Assembly (NCBI GenBank): GCA_009760855.2
Contig: WPIO01000002.1
Location: 4,182,501 to 4,246,500, forward strand
Length of the DNA stretch: 64,000 bases
DNA from: Cristatella mucedo
Lineage: Eukaryota > Bryozoa > Phylactolaemata > Cristatellidae
Reading direction: 5' to 3'
In this document: in pieces, positions 46,301-56,229 of the stretch
How the letters are laid out: the number at the start of each line of letters is the position of its first letter
Position numbering within the stretch: position 1 is the stretch's first letter
Notes under the pieces: model-generated
What the model was told of the DNA's origin: nothing
The model's input: only the letters and a program-made list of their open reading frames with translations
Database searches by the model: none
Program-made: the position numbers and the translations under genes

Positions 46301-47614
46301 TCCAAGTCTCAGCTGCTGATCTGCATCTTCAACTTGCCCTGTTCTTCGTGGAGAGCCTGTCAGTGCAGTAGTCTACGAGTGCTACGAGTTTTCCGCAGTC
46401 GACGCTGGATTTTGGTCAATTTCATAGCATCCATTGCAGATTCATTGCACTGTTCTAATGAGAAATGTATTGTTAACACTGGTAAACCAACGAAAAGGAA
46501 AGTATGCACTCGTGAACCAACAAGTTGCTGATGCTGCAGCGTCAGCGGCCAGTGCCGGTGGCTGCTTTCCGTGGAGATTAGCGAAAGATTTACCGCAGTC
46601 TGCGGTCAGCCTTTGTCGCTCCAACGCGCCCGCCAACCCTGCCTCCATTTTAGCCGCCTTTTCTAATGGCAGACGCACACGGAAGCCCAACGACGAAGCC
46701 ACTTGCAAACCGCACAAACTAAATCTTGAAAAAACTACATCCGCCAAAAACCGTTAAAATAAAAAAGGCACTGCATGCAAGAACTCGGCTTCAATCATCC
46801 CAATTGCTCTAAGCGCGCATCTAGCGTAAGCGCTGCGTCGAGCATATCGAGCTGCAAATAGTCGAGTCAAATTTTATCCGAGGCGAAGTTGCATCTGATT
46901 TTTCGGCCGCTTCGGTCTTGGATGGCGCGTGAGTTTCCCATCTCCTGTATGGTGCTCCCTGTCGCAGTTTGCAATTGCTTCAGCACTTGAAACTGAAAGT
47001 CAGGAACAAAGATCACTGCATGCTCAGTGCGTCGTACAGCAATGGCGCTGAAATTCGTTGCTTGGCACCACTCTTTGCGACAACTTTAAAAGCTAAGGGT
47101 CAAAGGCTCCAAGAGCATCTGTCAAATTATACATTTGGCAAGGACGCGCGCGCCAAAGGTGACTCGGCCTGAGCGCCAAGCACCCGAACGCGACGGCGGA
47201 GCTCGCTCCGACTCTGGTTTGCCCAAGCACTGAAGCCGCTGCAACAGCTCACTGGCTTCGATTGAGCCTTGCGCAGCTGGCCGCCGGCAGAGCATGCATT
47301 AATGTACTTGGTGTATTTCCTTCATCTCAAGTCTTAATTGACCAGTGGACCATCTAGCTCACGTGCTCATACCAGCAGCTGACGTGCTGGATCACTACAG
47401 TGCCTGTTTGTTTCGAGCCCCTTGGGAAACCTACTAGGCATTTAAAATATTTTAGGAGCCGGTCATACGCACTGGCAATGAAGCCAAAGCAATTGCGATT
47501 GCTGACCTCGCTACATTAGACGCAATTTAACCGCTATTGGCACGCCGCAGCTCCCTCGTGATGTCGTGGGTTAGTGGAGCTCTTTTCTGGATTGCATTGC
47601 GGCCGGAAGCAGAT

Positions 47615-47662
47615 GCGGTGCTAAATCCGGTGCTAAATTCGGTGCTAAATGCGGTGCTAAAT
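47615..47662 (+). repeat. 12-bp tandem repeat, four copies
   Basis: GCGGTGCTAAAT-type unit four times, differing only at the first two bases (GC, CC, TC, GC). Confidence 0.85.
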
Positions 47663-48078
47663 GCTAACGGTCGTTTAAACACCTACAGGGCTTAGCATCG
47701 ACTATCAGCCGCCATGCACGCAGTACAAGGCGACTTGGTCAATTGAAAAATATGTCAAGATTCCATCTATATCTCCCTTTTTCTCCAATGGGCGTTTGTG
47801 ATTCAGGCATTCGTGTGGAAATGACCGATGCAGATACGCTGATTGGTACTCAGCAGCAGCTGAAACTCTGTGCAGCTCAGTATGGCCAATGCAAAGGCAG
47901 CAGCTTGTCAGATGAACGTGAAAAGCCGCCAAGCAAGGCAGATGTGAGGGGATGCAGCAGCTCTTTAACTATTGTTTATGGTACGTCCCATGCAAGTGGT
48001 CCGAGTTGCCCGAGAGCTGTCGAGTTACATTTCCGCTAGCCGCATTTGAGAGAAAGGCGGTGCCGCTATTCAAGCGAA

Positions 48079-48770
48079 GGTAATGTAATGTAATGTATCT
48101 CCGTCGGTAACTCCACAAAGTCATAAAGACCATGCGGGTGTTACACAGGAGAGTTTTGTATAGCGCACTCACAGCATTAGCGGCTTTCGGTACGCATTCG
48201 GTATTCAACAGACTTCGTCTCACGCAGCAGAAGAGAGAAAGTGGGAAGCATAGCAGAGTCAGGAGGGCAGTTGAGGTAGTGAGTAGCATAGAAGTAGCAG
48301 CTCAGGACCGCTGAAAAGAATGAGCGATAGTCGGCAGTAGGATAGTAGTTGTCGTTGCGTAAGAATTGTGGAAGCGAGTGCCACAGCCTAGGACCTGCAG
48401 AGCTAAAGCTTCTGTCGCCAACTGCCTTTAAGCGGAGGGATGGGACAGCTAATTTATTGTCCACACAGGACCTGAGGGCGCGAACAGGCTAAAACTGATG
48501 CAGCAGCTCAACTAGGTACGAAGGAGCCAAGCCGTGGCGGGCCTTGTGGGTCAGCGTAAGAGTTTCGCTCTGTATCCTTTGATCAACCGGCAACCATCCT
48601 AGCTCTTTCAGCAAGGGATACACGTGCTCAAACCGCTGGAACTTGAAGACTAGCCTTGCAGCCATATTCATTGTCCGCTGTAGTGGCATAATAGCTTTCT
48701 TTGGCAGCCCAGCCAAAAGGGAATTACAATATCCAAGCCGAGACAGAACTAAAGAGCTAGTCTCCTCCGC
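48079..48770 (-). mobile_element. L2-like LINE (family 2), 5'-truncated
   Basis: Minus strand: SRLGYCNSLLAGLPKKAIMP, LKELGWLPVDQRI, GDRSFSSAGPRLWHSLPQFL, 3' UTR and a TAATG tail at 48079-48096. Close to the copies at 27745 and 31790. Confidence 0.85.
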
Positions 48771-48774
48771 TTTA

Positions 48775-49315
48775 AAACGTGAAGCTGCCACGTAGGGAAG
48801 CGGCTCGCACGTTGGTAGTGCGAATCAGATTTCGACTTTAACGCCCTAGCCCAGCGTGAGCGTCTTGCTATCGTCCAAGCCGAGCGTCTCTTGCGAGCGC
48901 ATTTAAAGGTGACTTATCGCCCGGCTGCGAGCTGGAGTCGCGGAGAAGCGTCCCTCTGCTGCTAGCTAAAGAGCGACGCGACGCGCCCTTGCTCACTATT
49001 GATGACCTCGTTCCTCACGCTACGCAAGGATAAAATGGCGGCAGTGCTGAATACACTGCGAACCGCCTTTGCCGAGCCTCTTGCTCGACCGCGAGATTGC
49101 TCTGTATAATTCTCCTCGGGTGCGGCACACCCACCTCGGGTACGCATGTGCGATCGCGAGCTGGGTTTGCCAAGTGCAGATGACGTTTTGTTCCGGTCCT
49201 TTAGAGGACGAGGGCAAGTGGCCGCAGCGCGATAGCCGGTCTTTACGCGATGTACACGCTGCGGCGGCGGCGGTGGCGGTGAGCGAGATATGCCGCCGCC
49301 GCCGCCGATTCGTGC
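48775..49315. other. GC-rich unassigned DNA
   Basis: No exon recognised. Includes GCGGCGGCGG/CCGCCGCCGC trinucleotide runs at 49261-49305. Confidence 0.3.
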
Positions 49316-49317
49316 TC

Positions 49318-49426
49318 CCTTTGCAGCAAATGCACCGAGTCTAGAAAGAGATTGAGTTCTCCGAGGACACTATTTCAAGTGCATTGTTATTATTGTTATT
49401 GTTATTGTTATTATTATTATTATTAG
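49318..49426 (+). mobile_element. L2-type 3' tail next to a gene B splice donor
   Basis: CCCTTTGCAGCAAATGCACC, TCTAGAAAGAGATTGAGTTC and CGAGGACACTATTTC, followed by (TTATTG/ATT)n. A severely 5'-truncated family 1 insertion inside the intron that follows exon 49437-49591. Confidence 0.75.
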
Positions 49427-49436
49427 GCCGGCTCAC

Positions 49437-49591
49437 CGCCTCGTTGCTGACACGTATGGAGTCCTTGAGGAGGATCCACTCGACGCACTCATGAAACGGG
49501 TCAGTCGTCAGCGATCCGCTGTACGTGAAGAACCGGTCGCACTTGCTCAGCTCGTACTTGGTCAGGTCGACGCTGGTCGGGTAGGTGGCAC
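49437..49591 (-). CDS. alpha-carbonic anhydrase gene B, exon with the SLTT gatekeeper loop
   Basis: Encodes GATYPTSVDLTKYELSKCDR, then FFTYSGSLTTDPFHECVEWI, then LLKDSIRVSNEA. SLTT holds Thr199 (gatekeeper) and Thr200 (human CA II numbering), and ECVEW holds the conserved Trp209. The usual Pro201-Pro202 is Asp-Pro here. The acceptor CATTTTGCAG/GT (49592-49593) enters in phase 1, and the donor GCG/GTGAGC from 49436 leaves in phase 0, near the known intron after ISVSSEQ. The C-terminal exon is missing from what I can recognise. Confidence 0.88.
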
Positions 49592-49674
49592 CTGCAAAAT
49601 GAGCAGCAGCAGGTTCCAAAAGCCGGACGGTGAGCTTAAAGCAGTGAGAGGTCTTAGTCGGCGGCGCCGAGTGG

Positions 49675-49761
49675 CTCTCTCTCACACTCGTTCTCTCTAT
49701 CTCTCACTCGTTCTCTCCCCCTCTCTCTCTTTCTCACTCTCTCTCTCACCCTCTCTCTCAC

Positions 49762-49802
<41 letters not shown>
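49675..49802 (+). repeat. (CT)n tract filling half of a gene B intron
   Basis: CTCT with CACTCGTT interruptions, in the 257-bp intron between exons 49437-49591 and 49849-50017. Confidence 0.93.
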
Positions 49803-49806
<4 letters not shown>

Positions 49807-49848
49807 GCCTCGCTGCAGCACATGCGGCCATTCTGTTCTTCAGCTCAC

Positions 49849-50017
49849 CGAACTCGGTGATGTTGACCATTTTCAAAATGTCCGCGTCGAGTTGGTGGTG
49901 CAAGGCCGCGTTGCTATCGTCTACGTCTATGAAAGCGCCGACGACCGCTAAGCCATCGGGGTACTGCAGGGCGGACGGAAAGTCTCCATACTCCTTCTTG
50001 TAATGTACGAAGTGTAT
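49849..50017 (-). CDS. alpha-carbonic anhydrase gene B, exon carrying His119
   Basis: Encodes IHFVHYKKEYGDFPSALQ, then YPDGLAVVGAFIDVDD, then LDADILKMVNITEFG. The leading His is the third zinc ligand. The acceptor is ATCGACAG/AT (50018-50019) in phase 0, and the donor is TTCG/GTGAGC from 49848 in phase 1. Aligns with gene A exon 1744-1915 with one residue fewer. The first part precedes any Met, so a simple ATG-to-stop search misses it. Confidence 0.9.
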
Positions 50018-50019
50018 CT

Positions 50020-50845
50020 GTCGATCATAGACGAAGCGCTAGTGAATTACGGCTACACTATCGTATTTTAAATTACCGAACGAAATGCGTCTGTTCATTT
50101 ATCGTGTTGAACTAAAGTGCGGCCCGAGCACTTCGAGAGCACTGCGCCCATTTTAAATGTTCCAGAATAATTTGCACAATCTGCAAAAATGCACAACCTG
50201 AAGGAAAGACTATACGTACGTAAAACGAACACTACGGAGAATCGATCGATCTTCCCATTGCCGCCACTTGACACCGAAGCACGCACGCGCGGAGGCACAC
50301 GCATGCACGCGCTCGCACTAACACGATCGAGCCGACGTGGCTAGCGAGCGTGCCAAGTCTGCAGGTTCTATAATGCTAAAGCAGCAGTCGTCGCTCGTTT
50401 GCTAGTTAGCCAGACTTTCAATCGCACGGCCAAACGGCTGGGCATGCTATTATCAAGTCGGGAGAGCAGAATCGTCTTTCACGATTCAAAGATTTATGTG
50501 AGCGTTAGTCGAAGTTCCTTGACATCCTCGATGACGCACCCGGGCCAGACAGCCGCGTGCTCGGATGGATACAGAGGCGGCGCTGTGCTCATTCGCCATC
50601 GTCAGAAAGCCGATCCGCCTCACCTTGCACTATCGTCGCGCAGCGGAATTCCTCTGGCGCTGCCGAATTAACAGGAGGGTGAGCGCTTGTTCTCTTCGCT
50701 CGCGATAAGCATCTGCTCAGAGTGCGGCCTTCAGTTTAAGGTCCGTCAATTTGCCTTAAATGGCGAGAAACTTTGTCTTACCTTTGGACCGTACGACTCC
50801 GGTCGCTCCATATTTCATCCTTATTTTTTGAGCTGCCTCGCGGCA
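50020..50845. other. intron of gene B, left part
   Basis: No repeat or gene recognised before the purine tract. The intron spans 50018-52006. Confidence 0.4.
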
Positions 50846-50848
50846 CAC

Positions 50849-50887
50849 GAGACAGAGAGAGAGATAGAGAGAGGGACAGAGAGAGGG

Positions 50888-50968
<81 letters not shown>

Positions 50969-51244
50969 ACAGAGAGAGGGACAGAGAGAGGGACAGAGAG
51001 AGGGACAGAGAGAGAGAGAGACAGAGAGAGAGACAGAGAGAGACAGAGAGACAGAGAGACAGAGAAACAGAGAGACAGAGAGACAAAGAGAGAGACAGAG
51101 ACAGAGAGACAGAGACAGAGAGACAGAGACAGAGAGATGGAGAGAAACATAGGGCGACACTGAGACAGTGAGACAGAGAGAGAGAGACAGAGAGAGGCAG
51201 AGAGACAGAGACAGAGAGACAAAGAGACAGAGAGACAGAGAGAC

Positions 51245-51330
<86 letters not shown>
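50849..51330 (+). repeat. (GA)n purine tract, about 480 bp, in a gene B intron
   Basis: Pure GA blocks (about 50896-50963 and 51256-51330) alternate with GACAGA and GGGACAGA units. The long frames on both strands are artefacts. Confidence 0.97.
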
Positions 51331-51333
<3 letters not shown>

Positions 51334-51635
51334 GGGCCAGAGCCTCAATGCAGCGTAGCTATTCCCCTAGCTATAAGGTCATAGAGGGCAGAGGGCAGCG
51401 GGTCAGTATGCGGAAGAGGGCCAAAGGAAAAGGAAAGCATTGCACAAGTGTTCTAAATCACGTATTAAAACAGAAATAAAAAATGGAAATAAGTAAACAG
51501 TATACACAAATATTTCTGTAAATAGGAATTAAGTAGGATACTCAAAGAGCAGATCCACGAAACATTTATCTTTGTCAGCGCTGCTGTCAACGCTAGTTCC
51601 TAAGTGAACATAATCACTATTCAGGTGCTTCAATT

Positions 51636-51752
51636 ATGCCAAAGGCATGGACGCGAGTCCACGACCTCGGTTGTCAATGGTGATCGGCTTGACCTGGGTA
51701 GTTTAATGGCGAGCATTATAACCCCTGAGCTAAACCAGGACTACTACTTACT
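51636..51752 (-). mobile_element. tRNA-derived SINE, group uncertain
   Basis: Minus strand: TCCTGGTTTAGCTCAGGGGT, TATAATGCTCGCC (A-box), then GAGGTCGTGGACTCGCGTCC (B-box) and ATGCCTTTGGCATAATTG. The head resembles the MIR-like group. It lies in the same gene B intron. Confidence 0.6.
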
Positions 51753-52006
51753 TCTCAGATTAGGTAAGCTGAAAGTTTACTTAGACGCTAAAGCATCAAA
51801 GTAGGTGTCCTAGTTTTTCCAGATATACCGCGTGGTTTATCTATCATTCTTGTGTTCACCTCAAACTCCCCCCCCCGATAAAGCCAACTACGGCAATTAA
51901 CCGAACGTATGGGCTCGGTGCGCTGCCGCCAGCAGGTTCCAGTAGCGCTACGTTTCGCTTCGGGTCTCTATCGCGCGCGCGCACACGCGCGGCCTTCCGT
52001 CCGTGC

Positions 52007-52161
52007 CTCTGCCGGATGGCCGACTCCGTCGACGGCGTGCTCCGATCCATGAGACTTTCCAGAGAAGTGAATGTGATATTGCACCAGCTCGTATTCTTCG
52101 CTCAAGGGGCCGCCAGAAAGCAGGTGCGTGGCGGGAGTGACGTAGCAGGTCGGTGCCTTGC
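52007..52161 (-). CDS. alpha-carbonic anhydrase gene B, exon carrying His94 and His96
   Basis: Encodes KAPTCYVTPATHLLSGGPL, then SEEYELVQYHIHFSGKSHG, then SEHAVDGVGHPAE. QYHIHF gives Gln92 and zinc ligands His94 and His96, and SEH gives Glu106. The acceptor is TGCTGCGCAG/GC (52162-52163), phase 1. The exon should end after PAE, where the next bases are GCACGG rather than GT, so either a GC-AG intron is used or this donor is mutated. Lys stands where His64 is expected. Confidence 0.86.
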
Positions 52162-52426
52162 CTGCGCAGCAAGCAAGCGTCGGGCGTTCACACGATGCAT
52201 TACTTTCTGCGGCCGCAACTGCTGCTGCGCATGCGCAGACCGTACACTGTTCAGCGGCAGCCAGCAGCGCAGTCGCAACAATAGCCATAGAGATATCGCA
52301 TTGACGGTCGAGCGTGACGGCTCGCCGACAGAAAACGAATCGATGAGCGACCGACAGGGCGAGGCTGCGGCGGCGAAAATTGCGGAGACCCGCCGTTTAA
52401 GGTGAAGGACAGCTAGCGGGAATTAC

Positions 52427-52585
52427 CGTCATTGACGAGCCTCGCTCCCGCATCGAGGCAGTGGGTGTACAGCAGCTTCGCCAAACGATGGTCTTCTTCG
52501 GTGTGCTCGAGGTCGATGTTAATCGGCGACTGGCGCTTCCGGTGGACGGCCGGGCGTTCCGGGTGGATGTCAGCAATAGCAGCGC
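52427..52585 (-). CDS. alpha-carbonic anhydrase gene B, exon with the QSPI motif
   Basis: Encodes AAIADIHPERPAVHRKRQSP, then INIDLEHTEEDHRLAKLL, then YTHCLDAGARLVNDG. RQSPINID is the family signature. The usual GPxHW start is replaced by GAAIADIHPE. The acceptor TGGCTTCGCAG/GC (52586-52587) enters in phase 1, and the donor GACG/GTAATT from 52426 leaves in phase 1. Length is 159 nt versus 165 nt in gene A. The intron to the next exon is 265 bp. Confidence 0.87.
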
Positions 52586-52874
52586 CTGCGAAGCCAAAGC
52601 CTAGCTGTCCCGCACGTCGGGCGGCGGCGGCGGCTGCGGCGGCAGGAGCAGCCGCCGCCTCACGGGCGTCTGGGGTGAATTGGTGGATTGAAGCTCGCGC
52701 GGTGCCCAGCTCTGCTCGCATGCGGCGTCGGCTCTGCCAGCCAGCGAGTTCTTGCGTCCGCGACGCGCCATTGCCCTTACGAAGATTGGGGAGAAAAGAG
52801 GAAGGAGACGACAGGGCAGCCTTCCGGTTTGCAAGGACCGTCTTGAGAGCTGCGGGGTCGGATTTTATCTCTTG

Positions 52875-53091
52875 CTGCCGTCCTGAGCTGCTGTTTCCAC
52901 ACTAGTTACCACGTCAAATGCTCTCCTGACTCTGCTACGCCTCTCGATTTTTCTCTGTCGCTTAAGAAGAAGTCTGTTGGCTACCGAATGCGTACCGAAA
53001 TCGGCTTAGCTTTGAGTGTGCTAGACAAAACTCTCCAGCGTAAGGGCCACATAGTCTTAGTGGCTTTGTGGAGTTACAGACGGAGATGCCT
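52875..53091 (+). mobile_element. L2-like LINE (family 2), 3' end only
   Basis: Matches the 3' end of family 2: TGCTCTCCTGACTCTGCTAC, AAGTCTGTTGGCTACCGAAT, TAGACAAAACTCTCC, GTGGAGTTACAGACGGAGAT. It points opposite to gene B and lies upstream of its QSPI exon. Confidence 0.8.
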
Positions 53092-54580
53092 AATCGCGAG
53101 CACGTCGTACGGACAGTGGTGCGCGTCCAAGCGCTCCCGCTCAGTTCCGGCCGGCGGTGGCAGCCGCGGCTCGGCCTGCGTGCCAATCTCGCGCCCGCCG
53201 CTCCGATCTCGGTCTTTCTCGCTTCGGACTGCGTCCGGTGGAGACGACTTGCGGCGCTGCTGTGTCTGCGAGGCGCTAGTCGGAGCGGCGAAGTTCAAAG
53301 TGCCCGCGCTTGGTTCGCCCGTCAAGGGCCCGATGGAAGGACACAGGAGCGAGGTCGGGATTTTCAGATTGGGCGCGAAGGTACACTGCTTCTGCCAATT
53401 TGGGCCCGAGGACAATCGTCCCAGGATATAAGTACATACCTCTGTCCGAGGGAGGGCCAATTGCCCCCCCCCCTGCGCCCCCTGGCTCCGCTCCGGGCTG
53501 GACCCGTGGCGCAGTCCATCTTGGGGTGGGTCGCTTATTTGCTAGCGCTGCTTTGAAAGTTGCTGCGCAAATGCACACGTTTACGTAGCTCCTCAGCGAC
53601 GCTGCTTGGGACGACGCTTGGCGTACTCGCATGTCTCGAGGCTGCCACCCGACGCCGAAAGTTCGGTGTCGCAGAGTGCTTAAATGACAGCTCAAGCCCT
53701 AAGCCCAACTTGCGCAACGGGCAGCGCTTGTATAATCAACAGCACTGGTGAGAAGTCATCGCAGCCAAAGCTGAGGAACACGCAGAAGCGTGATATCAAT
53801 TTGCGTATGGGCAATAAATGCTCGGAGAATGCGGGAAAAGTGCTTGCAGCACTGGACAGTCTTCTAGAGTGCACTCCGCGCGGGCCTTGGCGAAATCGGC
53901 AGCCAACGATCGTCGTTTCGTCTGACAGCAGAGTTCCGCCGCGTTTGGATACGCCGGCACAAGTTGGAGGGCAGTTCAATACGAGAGAGAGAGCTCGGAA
54001 GGAACGGCAGCCAGGGACGGGCCACACGCTCCGACCCGCGCGCGCGCACGGACGCGAGCGCGTCGGGGACTCAGCTGCAGCGCTCACCGCTTTCGCTTGG
54101 GTCTCGCGAGACCGCGACGTCGCCGCTGCCTTCGTTGATCTGGCCGCTCATCGTGCTCCGCGACTGATCGTGGTGGCGACGCTTGCTCACGCGGAAGTGC
54201 CAATGCCTATGCGACGGAGCCGACGCGCGCCCGGTTAAATAGGACAGTAGGCGGTCGCCGATGGGCACCCCGGGGCCCTCGTAGCTCGCCGTCGGTTCCC
54301 ACCGGCTCAGGCAGGAGCTCGCCCAGCCGATGCGGCTCGTCCTCCCCCCCCCCGCTTTGTGCGTCGCCTCGCATTCGGCGGAGACTAGCTACTGCGCCGG
54401 CCATTATGCGAGCGGGCCCGCCGCCGCGCCGCAGTCATCGCTCGATGCTGCGCGTGAAGGACTAGCTCAGGCTGCCGCAGTTTCGCCAAACTCCTCGCCG
54501 TTCGCATGCGGTCCCGAGCTCTCGGCGCGCCGGGTTTCACGCACCGGTCGGCACGAGCGCGCGTGCGCGCGGGTGGATGG

Positions 54581-54648
<68 letters not shown>
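54581..54648 (+). repeat. (GA)n microsatellite
   Basis: Nearly pure GA repeat. Confidence 0.95.
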
Positions 54649-54650
<2 letters not shown>

Positions 54651-55069
54651 TGACGTAGGCGCTGAGCGATTATTGGTTTGATTCGAGTAGAAGAAATGCA
54701 CGATCGCGGGTGTGACTTCCGCGCAGCACCCGCTTCCACCCCGCCGCCGCCCGTCGGGGGCTGCGAGCTTTTAGGCGTTGTCGTCTACTCGCGACGAGCA
54801 GCTAGGCCAGCGGACCGTCGCAACCAGCTGGATTGAAAGACGACCGTCATTTCATTTGATATAGCCACATGAGAGCCTTACGGATTGGCATCCCGCTGAT
54901 AAGAAAGGCTTGCATGTTGCAACTCTTAAATTTACGAAGAGGGTCAAGAAGACCGAGCAATTTTCTCCGTATGGAGTCCAGGCAGTGCATGCTTTCCTCT
55001 GCTTTGCCTCGTCACTATTGCATTGGTTTCAGTAATACCGCACTATCAAACCCGCTGCTTTGGTCTCAC

Positions 55070-55102
55070 TATAATGGTGGTATAATGGTGGTATAATGGT
55101 GG
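55070..55102 (+). repeat. 11-bp tandem repeat, three copies
   Basis: TATAATGGTGG three times without mismatch. Confidence 0.9.
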
Positions 55103-56158
55103 TAGTCTTTAACATGCATAACCCACATAATCAACACAAACTTAGTAACGATGTAAACCAAATGTCGACCAAACCACGACGATGCTCCGCACGCCGGAAA
55201 CTCCAGCGGAGACAAATATCTCAGCAGGATCGATCGACTCGCGTCTCGGCGGCGGTGCAAAGCGCCTTGCGCCGCCAAAAATAGGGCTACGGAGCCTCCG
55301 TCTATGGAGGCTCCGTCTATGGAGCCTCCACTCGGCAGCTGCCGCTCGGCGGCTCCATAGACGCGGCCAACTGTTGACTGAGAATCCGGGACTCCGCTCC
55401 TCGACCGCTACTGAGCCGGCGCGCTCGATGGCCACCGCTCCCGCGCGGAGGGAGGCGGTCGTCGCTCAGCCGAGCAGCACAATTCGATGCGAGGCCTCTT
55501 GATTCTGCTCTCGCGATTCGCCGGTCCGTATCTCGCCGGGGATCCGTTTGAGAGCAGCGCGACGACATGTCCGCGCGCAATGGCTGAGCGCGTCACGCAT
55601 TGTTATGTAAGGAGCCGCTCGCTCAATGCACCCATTCGAGCTCGAGCGATGGAAATACGCGGGTCATCTTCTCTCGTCTCTGCCGACAGCGAAGCGAGCG
55701 CCGGAGCTCCAGTCCGCCGGGGCGCGATCTCTACTCGTGCACGTCCGTGCACCGCCTACGCTCAGCTTCGGGAGCGAACACTTGGCTGCGGCGGCGGAGA
55801 CGGCAGTTGCTAGCAGCCCTACGACAAGAAAGAGCCAAGGCCGGGCAGTCGTGCGCTCTCTCTGCGCTCTCTGCGGCTCTCTGCGCATGCGCTCGCCACC
55901 ACTCGCTCTCTCTGAAGGGCGAAAGAGCTGATAAGCTCGCGCTTCGCTGGCAGCTTGCGTCACTCGCGTCGTCTACGTCACTCGCCTCGCCTTGCCGAGA
56001 GGTTCGCCCGAATCGGCGAGCCTACTCGGCTGTAGAAGCTGAGCGTGCGAGCTGAGAGTTTCGCGCCGCCGTAACCGCCGCATGGCTCCAGCTGTCGAGC
56101 GACGTGGCGCGTCCTCGCTTGGCTGTCCATCTCGTCCGTCCGCCATTGTACGTCTTAC

Positions 56159-56222
56159 GCATCGAACCGGCTGCTGCCAGCAGTGCAAAGGCCGCAAGAT
56201 GCGACGGCCGTGTTGCCTCCAT
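56159..56222 (-). CDS. possible signal-peptide exon, perhaps the first exon of gene B
   Basis: From ATG at 56222 the minus strand encodes MEATRPSHLAAFALLAAAGS followed by M and a split codon. A charged start, a hydrophobic Ala/Leu/Phe core and a small-residue end are typical of a secretion signal. It meets a strong donor, ATGC/GTAAGA, at 56158, phase 1. Gene B's first recognised exon also enters in phase 1, but a further exon is expected between. No link is proven. A secreted enzyme would fit the extracellular members of this family. Confidence 0.35.
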
Positions 56223-56229
56223 TGCTGCT

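Larger units (their letters stand above)
46050..48075. other. unassigned DNA left of gene B
   Basis: The C-terminal exon of gene B (expected DNxRPxQPL-type motif) should lie left of 49318, but I could not find it here. A (CT)n tract sits at 46228-46300. No gene is recognised. Confidence 0.3.
53095..56155. other. CpG-rich DNA upstream of gene B
   Basis: Frames of 60-190 codons are open on both strands because stops are rare in GC-rich DNA. None shows a recognised domain. The missing second exon of gene B (Trp-Gly-Tyr region) may be here. It includes a C-run at 53464-53473 and a direct/inverted cluster of GGAGCCTCC/CTATGGA near 55287-55360. Confidence 0.35.

Noticed and set aside
46434-46757. 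C-terminal exon of carbonic anhydrase gene B
   Set aside because: Neither strand shows the expected FRxL and DNxRPxQ patterns or a phase-0 acceptor in the right frame.
50687-51479. Frames up to 175 codons rich in Arg/Glu or Leu/Ser
   Set aside because: They are translations of the (GA)n tract. The repeats read open in several frames on both strands.
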